DNA of 64,000 nt from an uncultured Bacteroidia bacterium (lineage in GTDB: Bacteria > Bacteroidota > Bacteroidia > Bacteroidales > F082): assembly GCA_913009755.1 (NCBI GenBank), contig CAJVWU010000008.1:1-64000 (forward strand), in the 5' to 3' direction. Under the pieces are notes generated by a model. The model had not been told where the DNA came from. It saw only the letters and a list, made by a program, of their open reading frames with translations, and made no database searches. How positions within the stretch are numbered: the stretch's first letter is position 1; every line of letters begins with the position of its first letter. A program made the position numbers and the translations under genes. Shown here piece by piece: positions 44,413 through 52,236 of the stretch.

Positions 44413-45615
44413 TTACTGTTTTGTTTTCCCAAAAATGGTTACCGACCCTTTGTAAACTTCGTCGCTTATTGCACCATGTGCTTTCAAAACATAAAAATAA
44501 ACCCCGTCGGGCAGTTTGCCCCCATCCCAATCGTTTTGATAATTGGTTGATTTATAAACAATCCTCCCCCAGCGGTTGAAAATATACAATTCGGTTGATT
44601 CGTAATAATCGTTAACCGTTTTGATACCGTTCCCATCTGCGGCAACGGATTTCTGTCCTCCCTGGCCACCGTCTGATTTAGGTTTGGCCTCGGTAATGAC
44701 AAATTTATCGTTCACCCCGTCTCCGTTTGGTGTAAAAACATTGGGAATAAATAAATCAACCGGTTTCACAAGTATTGTGTCCAGGTATATTGAATCACAA
44801 CCCTGAAAATTAAAAGCTGTCAGGATTGGGTAATAAGTTCCTTCTTCCTGATAAGCATGTGTAGGGTTCTCCTGGTCGGTGGTCGGCGTATCATCACCAA
44901 AATCCCAAAAACTGTTTATCACGGAAATGGAATCTTCCGATAAATTGACAAACGAAAAGGTAACAAAAGGATTTTGAAGATAAGCCGTGTCAGGATCAGC
45001 CGTAATCCGGATATCTGCATTGGGATAACCAATCGTCCAGGCTGTATCTTTAACAAGGCAACCGAAATTGTCTTTTACGGTAATAGAATATTTTTGATAG
45101 GCCATCAATCCCACAGCCACGGATGAATCGCCCGGCGCAACCTGTATGGGTTTTACATCCCAAAAATAATGGTACTGGCCCGGGTCAAGGTCTCCTTTGG
45201 CAATAGCCTGCATTTTGGCCGTATTTCCGTTCGCCGTGTCAGAATTGGTGCAGGTCAACTGCAATTGCTTAAAATTAATAATAAATGTGGGATGAACAGG
45301 GATGGTTAAAGTGCTTGAACAGGTTTCGGAAGTCAGCGTGTCGGTCACTGTCAGTTGAATAACAGAGGTCAGGCTATCAATAATTATAAACACTTCGTTA
45401 TCATGGTCATCCTGGGGGTTTCCGTCTTTTTCCCAATCATAAACTGCATTTTCATAAAAAGGGGCCGAAAAAGTGTATTCCTGATTAGGGCAGACCGGTA
45501 ATGTTGAATTTACTGAAATATCACAGGTAATCTGCCCCTGTACCGTTTGGCCGGTAATGAAAGCAAAGAGGATGCTCAAATGAATAACTGTATTATTTTT
45601 GAAAATTTTTATCAT
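44413..45615 (-). CDS. PKD-domain protein with gliding-motility/T9SS type B C-terminal domain
   Basis: 400 residues from the chosen start. A signal peptide (IHLSILFAFITGQTVQG) precedes Ig-like regions and a PKD domain (SFWDFGDDTPTTDQENPTHAY). The C-terminus is the type B sorting domain: LFIPNVFTPNGDGVNDKF, ELYIFNRWGRIVYKS, WDGGKLPDGVYFYVL, GSVTIFG. It is therefore a secreted surface protein. The upstream -7 element rules out longer starts. It heads the operon that continues with the DUF1573 lipoprotein, yajC, ybbR and coaE, an unusual lead gene for that housekeeping set. Confidence 0.88.
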   Translation of the reverse strand: MIKIFKNNTVIHLSILFAFITGQTVQGQITCDISVNSTLPVCPNQEYTFSAPFYENAVYDWEKDGNPQDDHDNEVFIIIDSLTSVIQLTVTDTLTSETCSSTLTIPVHPTFIINFKQLQLTCTNSDTANGNTAKMQAIAKGDLDPGQYHYFWDVKPIQVAPGDSSVAVGLMAYQKYSITVKDNFGCLVKDTAWTIGYPNADIRITADPDTAYLQNPFVTFSFVNLSEDSISVINSFWDFGDDTPTTDQENPTHAYQEEGTYYPILTAFNFQGCDSIYLDTILVKPVDLFIPNVFTPNGDGVNDKFVITEAKPKSDGGQGGQKSVAADGNGIKTVNDYYESTELYIFNRWGRIVYKSTNYQNDWDGGKLPDGVYFYVLKAHGAISDEVYKGSVTIFGKTKQ

Positions 45616-45651
45616 TAACATTAAACCGGTTTCCTGCCTGAAATGACCGTG

Positions 45652-45659
45652 CAAAAGTA
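45652..45659 (-). promoter_or_regulatory. -7 element TACTTTTG of the six-gene operon
   Basis: A perfect TAnnTTTG on the minus strand, 36 bp before the chosen ATG. A TTTG lies only 10 nt upstream, too close for a -33 box. Confidence 0.5.
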
Positions 45660-45695
45660 AAAATAAATGCAAACGGATACCGGTTATTCTTTAAG

Positions 45696-46070
45696 TTAAA
45701 ATATCCCGGCATTTAACATGACCAGGGTACAGTTTTCCACGGTTTCAATATTATTTTGCCGGGCCATTTCCATAAAATCAATATTTTCCGTACCCGGGTT
45801 AAAGATTATCCTTCTGGGGTTCAGGCTGAGTACATAATCGTAAAGCTGCGGTTGACGAGCCGGGCCAACATACAAGGTTACCGTATCAACATCTTCAAAA
45901 TGCGGATTGCCGGTTTCAATTTTTACCCCTTCCACCTCTGCTTCCCTGCCACCGGTTGAAACCACCGGATAACCATAGCGCAATAGCAGGCGTATAGCTT
46001 TATTTGAGTATCTGTCAGGGTTGGTGCTACCCCCAATCACCAGTGTCTTTTTATTATCATTTTTAGTCAT
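45696..46070 (-). CDS. CoA-binding domain protein (YccU-like)
   Basis: 124 residues of Rossmann-like CoA_binding_2 fold: TLVIGGSTNPDRYSNKAIRL, YGYPVVSTGGREAEVEGV, VDTVTLYVGP, RRIIFNPGTEN and a final NCTLVMLNAG. It binds CoA in homologues, with unknown purpose. The start is the ATG giving MTKNDNKKTLV; an earlier in-frame start adds a non-conserved extension. Confidence 0.88.
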   Translation of the reverse strand: MTKNDNKKTLVIGGSTNPDRYSNKAIRLLLRYGYPVVSTGGREAEVEGVKIETGNPHFEDVDTVTLYVGPARQPQLYDYVLSLNPRRIIFNPGTENIDFMEMARQNNIETVENCTLVMLNAGIF

Positions 46071-46228
46071 AAATAGTTCCCGGTTTGATTCCATTTCAGA
46101 AACAACCAACTTATTTGTTAACGGAATGACGGGAGTTTTATTTTAGCAACGCGGAGTTTGGAGTTTGTCTGAAGCCATTCAAAATTCAAAAGCAGTTGTA
46201 TTTTGTTGCAATGGGTACACAAACGCTA

Positions 46229-46361
46229 ATCCACCCCCTTAATCCCCCGCCGGCGGGGGAAATGTCTCCGAAAATTCAACACAGGAAGGTATTTAAATTG
46301 GGTTAAATCATCAACAGAAACACAGAACTTCTCCCCCGCCGGCGGGGGCCGGGGGGTGGAT
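46229..46361. repeat. Terminal-inverted-repeat element, MITE-like
   Basis: The ends are ATCCACCCCC and GGGGGGTGGAT, and a 16-bp palindrome CCCCCGCCGGCGGGGG occurs twice inside (46244-46259, 46333-46348). The 46130-46800 gap contains no gene; it is built of this unit plus the two repeats listed next. Confidence 0.5.
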
Positions 46362-46496
46362 AGCTCCCCATCGTCCACAGGACATCCGGGATTCAAAGTT
46401 CCGTTTTGGGTTTTATTATCAATTCGACATGTGACAAAGACCAGTCTCATCCTGAACTCGGGCTGACTGCCGACTGCCGACCGGAGACTGAATTTC

Positions 46497-46528
46497 GACC
46501 CGCTGAGTGCAAGGCCACTCAGCGGGTC
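46497..46528. repeat. GC-rich palindrome, REP family (copy 2)
   Basis: GACCCGCTGAGTG pairs with CACTCAGCGGGTC around loop CAAGGC. Both this and the copy at 41323-41354 are preceded by TTTC. A half-palindrome AACCCGTCGGGTAGCATTTG follows at 46541-46560, related to the start of the 56811 repeat. Confidence 0.6.
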
Positions 46529-46613
46529 AGGTTGCACCTTAACCCGTCGGGTAGCATTTGTGAACACGAATGAATTAGAAACCTTGAGCAAAGACTCAAA
46601 ACTCCGACTCTAA

Positions 46614-46665
46614 CCTGATTAATTCATAAATTACATTCTCTGATTAAATTTTGCCCCTCCTTCAG
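46614..46665. repeat. Second copy of the 53-bp repeat from 39052
   Basis: CCTGATTAATTCATAAA through TTTTGCCCC and TCCTTCAG matches 39052-39104 with one substitution and one missing G. The hairpins that follow the first copy are absent here. Confidence 0.7.
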
Positions 46666-46804
46666 ACTTTAAACTAAATCCCCACAAGACATATTGACAG
46701 ATATAATTAATATTAACTGCCATTTATTCAGTTTGTTAGAGATATTTGTCAATTGGTAAACTTTTTGACAAGGTTAGGCATAAATAATAAAAGGAAAATA
46801 AAAT

Positions 46805-49396
46805 ATGAACTTAAATAAATTCACAATAAAATCACAGGAGGCCGTACAAAAGGCCCAGGAAATAGCCGGTAGCAACAACAACCAGGCTATCGAAAGCATC
46901 CATTTGCTGAAAGGTATCCTTTTGGCAGATGAGAATGTTATCCCGTTTTTATTGAAAAAACTGAATGTCAATTATCCGGTTTTTTCAAAGGCAGTGGACA
47001 AGATCATTGAGTCGCTTCCCAAAGTTTCCGGGGGCAATCAGTATCTGTCCAACGAAGCTGCCGATGTACTGAACAAAGCCCAGGGATACCTCAAAGAGTT
47101 CGGTGACGAGTTTGCCTCCATCGAACACATACTGCTAAGTATTCTTGAGGTGAAAAGCAGTGCTTCGCAACTGCTCAAAGATAACGGCATCACCAAAAAA
47201 GACCTGATTACCGCTATCAAAGACCTCAGAAAAGGGTCAACGGTCAACAGCCAGAGTGCCGAAGACCAGTACAATGCGCTGAACCGTTATGCCCGTAACC
47301 TGAATGATCTGGCTGCCGGCGGCAAACTGGATCCGGTCATTGGCCGCGATGATGAGATCAGACGTGTTTTACAGATTTTATCGCGCCGGACGAAAAACAA
47401 CCCTATCCTTATCGGCGAACCCGGTGTGGGCAAAACCGCCATTGCCGAAGGGATTGCTTACCGGATTGTAAACGGCGATGTACCCGACAACCTGAAAACG
47501 AAACATCTGTATTCACTGGATATGGGCTCGCTGATTGCCGGGGCCAAATACAAGGGTGAATTTGAGGAAAGACTGAAAAGCGTCATTAAAGAAGTGGTGG
47601 AATCGGATGGAGAGATCATCCTGTTTATTGATGAAATCCATACCCTCGTGGGGGCAGGTGCTTCGGAAGGCGCTATGGATGCGGCCAATATCCTGAAACC
47701 TGCCCTCGCCCGTGGCGAACTCAGGGCCATTGGTGCCACAACTTTGAAAGAATACCAGAAGTATTTTGAAAAAGACAAGGCACTTGAAAGAAGGTTCCAG
47801 ACGATTATCGTCAATGAGCCCGACACCATTTCTGCCATCTCAATCCTCAGGGGGTTAAAAGAACGTTACGAGACCCACCATAAAGTGAGGATAAAAGACG
47901 AAGCCATCATTGCGGCTGTGGAATTATCCCAACGTTACATTACCGACAGGTTTTTGCCCGACAAAGCCATTGACCTGATTGATGAAGCCGGAGCGAAACT
48001 GAGGCTTGAGATCAATTCGTTGCCTGAAGAACTGGAAACCGTTGAACGCAGGATCAGGCAACTCGAAATTGAACGCGAAGCCATCAAACGTGAGAATGAT
48101 AAAAACAAGTTGAATAAGATCAACGAAGAACTGGCCAACCTGAATGATCAACGCAACACACTGAGATCGAAATGGCAGGCCGAAAAAGAACTGGTTGACA
48201 AAATACAGCAGAGTAAGCAGTTGATTGAAGATTACAAGCTGCAGGCTGAACAGGCAGAACGTGACGGCGATTTCGGAAAAGTAGCGGAGATAAGGTATGG
48301 TAAAATACAGGAAGCACAGGCTCAACTGGAAAGTGCCAAAGCCCGGTTGGAAGAGTTGCAGGGCGACAAACCCATGATCAACGAAGAAGTGGGCGCTGAG
48401 GAAGTGGCCGAAGTGGTTTCAAAATGGACGGGCATCCCGGTCAACCGGATGTTGCAAAGCGAACGTGAAAAATTATTGCATCTTGAAAAGGAACTGCACA
48501 ACCGTGTGGTGGGACAGGACAATGCCATCCGGGCCATTTCGGATGCCATCCGCCGGAGCAGGGCCGGGTTACAGGATGAAAAACGGCCCATCGGCTCGTT
48601 TATCTTCCTGGGAACAACGGGAGTTGGCAAAACCGAACTGGCAAAAGCCCTGGCCGAATTTCTGTTCAACAACGAAAATGCCATCGTACGAATTGACATG
48701 TCCGAATACCAGGAACGCCATTCGGTGTCAAGACTGATTGGCGCGCCTCCGGGATATGTGGGCTATGAAGAAAGCGGGCAACTGACAGAAGCCGTCAGAC
48801 GTAAACCTTATTCGGTGGTCCTGCTGGACGAAATCGAAAAAGCACATCCCGATGTGTTCAACATCCTGCTTCAGGTGCTGGATGACGGACGGCTGACTGA
48901 TAACAAAGGACGTACTGTGGACTTTAAAAACACGATCATCATCATGACCTCCAACATCGGATCGCACATCATCCAGGAACGGTTTGCCAACCTGACAGAC
49001 GAAAACAGGGAGCAGGTTATTGAAGTTACGCGCAAAGAGGTGATGGCACTGCTGAAAAAAACCATCCGCCCCGAGTTTTTGAACAGGATTGACGAGATCA
49101 TCATGTTCACGCCGCTGACAAAAGCGGAAATCCACGATATTGTCAGGTTGATGTTTAACGAGGTGAAGAAGATGCTGTTGAAAAACAATATCCGCATCAA
49201 CATCACCGATGAAGCGGTCACCAAACTGGCACAGATCGGATATGATCCGCAATTCGGTGCCCGGCCGCTGAAACGGGTGATCCAGAAAGAGGTGCTGAAC
49301 GAATTGTCAAAGATGATCCTCGCCGGTGAAGTGAGCAGTGAACATGAGATTGTTGTGGGTGTTGACGGTGACAGTTTTGTATTCAAAAACGAATAA
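46805..49396 (+). CDS. clpB: ATP-dependent chaperone ClpB
   Basis: 863 residues, a hexameric disaggregase that works with DnaK. It has an N-terminal Clp repeat domain ([20 protein letters not shown]), NBD1 with Walker [14 protein letters not shown], a coiled-coil M-domain at about 410-530 (typical of ClpB and absent from ClpA/C), and NBD2 with [14 protein letters not shown] and SNIGS. The end has [14 protein letters not shown]. Full length and intact. No CIRCE or other heat-shock operator was seen in the 130 bp upstream. The stretch to the regulator remnant (49397-49570) holds no gene. Confidence 0.97.
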   Translation: MNLNKFTIKSQEAVQKAQEIAGSNNNQAIESIHLLKGILLADENVIPFLLKKLNVNYPVFSKAVDKIIESLPKVSGGNQYLSNEAADVLNKAQGYLKEFGDEFASIEHILLSILEVKSSASQLLKDNGITKKDLITAIKDLRKGSTVNSQSAEDQYNALNRYARNLNDLAAGGKLDPVIGRDDEIRRVLQILSRRTKNNPILIGEPGVGKTAIAEGIAYRIVNGDVPDNLKTKHLYSLDMGSLIAGAKYKGEFEERLKSVIKEVVESDGEIILFIDEIHTLVGAGASEGAMDAANILKPALARGELRAIGATTLKEYQKYFEKDKALERRFQTIIVNEPDTISAISILRGLKERYETHHKVRIKDEAIIAAVELSQRYITDRFLPDKAIDLIDEAGAKLRLEINSLPEELETVERRIRQLEIEREAIKRENDKNKLNKINEELANLNDQRNTLRSKWQAEKELVDKIQQSKQLIEDYKLQAEQAERDGDFGKVAEIRYGKIQEAQAQLESAKARLEELQGDKPMINEEVGAEEVAEVVSKWTGIPVNRMLQSEREKLLHLEKELHNRVVGQDNAIRAISDAIRRSRAGLQDEKRPIGSFIFLGTTGVGKTELAKALAEFLFNNENAIVRIDMSEYQERHSVSRLIGAPPGYVGYEESGQLTEAVRRKPYSVVLLDEIEKAHPDVFNILLQVLDDGRLTDNKGRTVDFKNTIIIMTSNIGSHIIQERFANLTDENREQVIEVTRKEVMALLKKTIRPEFLNRIDEIIMFTPLTKAEIHDIVRLMFNEVKKMLLKNNIRINITDEAVTKLAQIGYDPQFGARPLKRVIQKEVLNELSKMILAGEVSSEHEIVVGVDGDSFVFKNE

Positions 49397-49570
49397 CCAC
49401 CACATTGACCCGCTAATGTACTAATCCGCCCGAGATGACAACCAGGCTTTTTTGTCATCGAACCCGGGTGGGTTGGTTCTTTATTGGAAAGACTTGATAT
49501 TACTGGATTTTTCCATAATTTTATTACGGAGATTTTAAACAATTTCAATTGATCTTCATCATAGATAGGC

Positions 49571-49642
49571 TTATCCGTTTAACCAAATCTTCTCAAGCAT
49601 ATTCGGCTTTAGGATATCTATTTTCTTTCCGTTAACCGCAAT
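49571..49642 (-). pseudogene. 3' end of the Crp/Fnr gene, cut off by IS110
   Basis: On the minus strand these bases encode (I)AVNGKKIDILKPNMLEKIW, then LNG and a stop. That is the usual C-terminal wing and last helix of a Crp/Fnr regulator (family pattern VNGKKIxIL..LE). Joined to the ATT codon at 51300-51298, they continue the frame of the regulator gene exactly, giving a 239-residue protein before insertion. Confidence 0.88.
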
Positions 49643-49910
49643 CCCCCTACCATAAAAATTCCACTTGAATATTTTCGATAACGGGAGTACTTTTGCAGGG
49701 AGTTCCTTGCAAAGACCGGTTTTTTGAATGGTGCTTTTAAAGTTCGGGCGCAATCATGGTCAGGATGTAAAAAGTAATAGTAGTATTTATTACTTGGGTT
49801 TGAATTAAGTGGTGAGTCCTTTTTAACTGGACATCCCGATTGGAATAATTTCAAAGTTAGGAGTTACATCCCTCGGAGCTCATATTATTAATCAATTTAA
49901 ACAGTTTATT
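49643..49910 (+). ncRNA. Candidate bridge RNA locus in the IS110 left end
   Basis: The non-coding left end is where IS110-group elements encode the bridge RNA that pairs with donor and target DNA. Visible support: GCGCAAT (49748-49754) repeats CGCAAT of the left target plus core; TTGGAAT (49840-49846) repeats the right IS end plus core; and a perfect hairpin AAGTAATA/TATTACTT (49772-49795) lies between. The right-hand guides are not convincing by eye. Exact RNA ends are unknown. Confidence 0.55.
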
Positions 49911-51287
49911 ATGAGCAAAAAACATGTATCATTAGAAGTTGTCAATCCAAATGCTGCAGGTATCGACATCGGTAGTCGTAGTCATTGGGTAGCTGTAGGA
50001 CAAGACGCACAAGATGTAAGGGAATTTGGTGTTTACACCGAAGATTACCAAAAACTTAGTGTATGGTTAAAGAAACATCAGGTTACCACAATTGCCATGG
50101 AAAGTACAGGAACTTATTGGCAGAATGTTTTTTCATATCTTGTAGCAGAAGGGTTTGATGTTATTTTGGTTAATGGCCGTCAAACCAAAAACATCAAAGG
50201 AAAAAAGACAGACATAAAAGATTGCCAGTGGATTCAAAAACTTCACACACTTGGTTTACTAAGTAGCAGTTTTCTACCTGATAGCACAACAGATGTTATC
50301 AGAACATATTCCAGACACAGGCAAAATATATTAAAGCAATCCGGGGCAACAGTTCAAAAGATGCAAAAATACCTAAGACTCATGAACCTAAGGTTAGATG
50401 TCGTGGTCAATGACATTGTTGGTTTAACAGGTAAAAAAATTATTACTGCTTTTATTGCCGGTGAGAAATCAGGAAAAGAATTGGCAAAACACAGACATTA
50501 TAATATCCGAAAGCCCGAAGAAGAAATAGCAAAAGCATTACAATACAATGGGCGTGAAGATTATTTCTTTGCCCTTAAACAAGAATGGAAGACCTATCTT
50601 CATCTTCAGAAGCAAATAGACGAAACAGATAAAGAGATTAAGAAACTGCTCAAGAATATTATCAAGAATGATGATAATAAGAAAAACCAGATAGCAAAAA
50701 AAAAAGACTATAAACGAAAAAACAAAAATGCAATAAGGAATACTGACATGAACAAAATAGGAGTTCAGTATTTTGAAGGAATCGACTTAATGGCTATTGA
50801 GGGCGTAAATGATGCTACTGTAATGGCTTTTATAAGTGAAATAGGGTTAGAGGGTATTAAGAAGTTCAAAACGGCAAAAGAATTCACTGCATGGCTCAGG
50901 CTTGCACCCAATAATAAAATAAGTGGTGGAAAAGTTTTGAGCCACCACCTCCCAAAAGGTTCCAATAGACTAAAAATAGCTTTACGCCAATCTGCAAATG
51001 TGATTGGAAACTTAAAAGAAGGTCATTTAAATAATTTTTTTAGACGCATAAACTACAAAAAAGGACGTGCAACTGCAATAAGTGCAACTGCAAGAAAACT
51101 GGCAGTAATAATCTGGAATATGCTCACAAAAGGTGTACAATATCAACCTCCAATCGAATATCTGTTCCTTGACCAAAAAAGAAAACTCAGATTAGTGTCC
51201 CGTATAAGAAAAAACATTGCTAAATTTGACATCAAACCGCAAGATGTTGGATTTGATAAAATGCTGAATACCAGTGTCGAAATTTGA
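49911..51287 (+). CDS. IS110-family transposase (bridge-RNA-guided recombinase type)
   Basis: 458 residues. The RuvC-like DEDD domain is complete: Asp19 (GIDIGSRSHWVAVG), Glu64 (AMESTGTYW), Asp101 and Asp104 (KKTDIKDCQWIQKLH). A lysine-rich coiled segment (about 225-280) leads to the transposase_20 domain: IEGVNDATVMAFISEIG, FTAWLRLAPNNKISGG with Ser338 as the likely nucleophile, and GSNRLKIALRQSAN. No frameshift or stop is present, so it may be active. Its 3' end reads antisense as the artificial C-terminus of the Crp/Fnr gene. Confidence 0.93.
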   Translation: MSKKHVSLEVVNPNAAGIDIGSRSHWVAVGQDAQDVREFGVYTEDYQKLSVWLKKHQVTTIAMESTGTYWQNVFSYLVAEGFDVILVNGRQTKNIKGKKTDIKDCQWIQKLHTLGLLSSSFLPDSTTDVIRTYSRHRQNILKQSGATVQKMQKYLRLMNLRLDVVVNDIVGLTGKKIITAFIAGEKSGKELAKHRHYNIRKPEEEIAKALQYNGREDYFFALKQEWKTYLHLQKQIDETDKEIKKLLKNIIKNDDNKKNQIAKKKDYKRKNKNAIRNTDMNKIGVQYFEGIDLMAIEGVNDATVMAFISEIGLEGIKKFKTAKEFTAWLRLAPNNKISGGKVLSHHLPKGSNRLKIALRQSANVIGNLKEGHLNNFFRRINYKKGRATAISATARKLAVIIWNMLTKGVQYQPPIEYLFLDQKRKLRLVSRIRKNIAKFDIKPQDVGFDKMLNTSVEI

Positions 51288-51948
51288 CGTTAGTTGGAAT
51301 AAGTCCAGCTTCGTGAAATTGGCTGAGTATCCTTGATAAGCTTTCAAACGAAACCACACACAAGGCGCTTAATTCTTTCCGTGACAAATGCAGGAGAAAA
51401 CTATCCGCATTATAAAAATCACGGGCCAGATAAAGCAATGTTCCGGCAACCCTTCCGGGATTTTTCTTATTCAACAAATTAATCATACGTAATTGTATAA
51501 AATAATTGTGTTGCTGCATCTTTGTGAAGAAGGCTTTTCTGAAATGCTTGTTGTTATTAAAAATCTCCTCAATAAGTTGAAAATCAACAAAGCAAACAGA
51601 TGAATTTGTGATAGCCGCAACCGAATAATCATGAACATTGTCGAAAAGCATACCATAACCGATGATAAACGCGGTCGGTTTAATTAATCTAAGAATTATT
51701 TCTCCGTGCCTGTCCTCAACATACACTTTTGCTGTTCCATGCGTAAACGAAATACAATGTGTGGAATGGATGCCTTGTTTAAAAATGAGTTCCCCAGCTT
51801 TGTAATTTACCTGGAATTTGTTTCGTGTTACCTGTTCCAGTTCGCTGTCGGTCATGAAATTAAACTCGTCTGACCTGCAAAAACAACTTTTGCAATCAGG
51901 ATTATCAATTCCTGTTTCTGAAAATATACATTCAACCTCCTGTAACAT
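51232..51948 (-). CDS. Crp/Fnr-family regulator with C-terminus replaced by IS110 sequence
   Basis: 238 residues as it now stands; the first 217 are native. The N-terminus carries Cys7, Cys19, Cys22 and Cys24 (DCKSCFC), a possible iron-sulfur ligand set. The cyclic-nucleotide-binding-like domain has YKAGELIFKQGIHSTHCISF and the helix-turn-helix is LSRKELSALCVVSFESLSRIL. After HEAGLI the last residues come from IS110. The helix-turn-helix is intact but the wing and final helix are lost, so DNA binding may be impaired. The ATG lies four bases after a -7 element (51953-51960), implying a leaderless mRNA. Confidence 0.88.
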   Translation of the reverse strand: MLQEVECIFSETGIDNPDCKSCFCRSDEFNFMTDSELEQVTRNKFQVNYKAGELIFKQGIHSTHCISFTHGTAKVYVEDRHGEIILRLIKPTAFIIGYGMLFDNVHDYSVAAITNSSVCFVDFQLIEEIFNNNKHFRKAFFTKMQQHNYFIQLRMINLLNKKNPGRVAGTLLYLARDFYNADSFLLHLSRKELSALCVVSFESLSRILSQFHEAGLIPTNVKFRHWYSAFYQIQHLAV

Positions 51949-52021
51949 AAAACAAAAATACGAGGTTTTACTAAAGGCGTTAATTTATTTTAAACTTTTT
52001 TTAATTTATGTTAAACATGCG

Positions 52022-52056
52022 TTGATTTATATCAATATTTTCCTGATTTGCATCAA
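52022..52056. promoter_or_regulatory. Two FNR-like boxes upstream of the Crp/Fnr gene
   Basis: TTGATTTATATCAA (52022-52035) is a perfect TTGAT-N4-ATCAA. CTGATTTGCATCAA (52043-52056) has one mismatch. Their centres are 21 bp apart, two helical turns, at about -80 and -101 from the predicted start. Autoregulation is the natural reading. Confidence 0.6.
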
Positions 52057-52140
52057 TGCCTTGTTTGGGAAGATACGTATTTTAACACGGTAAATAAACC
52101 GGATTTTTTGCCTGCTTTTGGTTATGGCCAGATACCTTAA

Positions 52141-52180
52141 AAAAACAAAAAGAACCGCTCTATTACAGAAGCGGTTCTTT
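52141..52180 (-). terminator. Rho-independent terminator after pruA
   Basis: AAAAGAACCGCT pairs with AGCGGTTCTTTT around a 10-nt loop. On the minus strand the stem is followed by a T-rich run, separating pruA from the Crp/Fnr gene. Confidence 0.8.
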
Positions 52181-52236
52181 TGTCAGATTTACAACCCGGT
52201 TGGATTCCACACCAACTGGTATAGAAACAACCGTTT

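Larger units (their letters stand above)
49643..51300 (+). mobile_element. IS110-family insertion sequence, complete
   Basis: The ends are fixed by rejoining the interrupted host gene. Flanking bases read CCGC-AAT on the left and AAT-AAGTCC on the right, so AAT is the shared core and the element is 1,658 bp including one core copy. The left end is a 268-nt non-coding region; the right end is only ~10 nt beyond the transposase stop. There are no terminal inverted repeats, as expected for IS110. The long left and very short right ends fit the IS110 group rather than IS1111. Confidence 0.85.

Noticed and set aside
46226-46591. 121-codon minus-strand open frame
   Set aside because: It runs across GC-rich palindromes and the MITE-like unit, and its translation has proline/arginine-rich low-complexity character without any family resemblance.
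48871-49548. 225-codon frame antisense to clpB
   Set aside because: It is a shadow of the clpB coding frame with serine-rich composition; ClpB is intact on the other strand.
49571-49753. A 60-codon minus-strand frame that looks like a small gene
   Set aside because: Only its last 22 codons are real: they are the cut-off end of the Crp/Fnr gene. The upstream part is IS110 left-end sequence.
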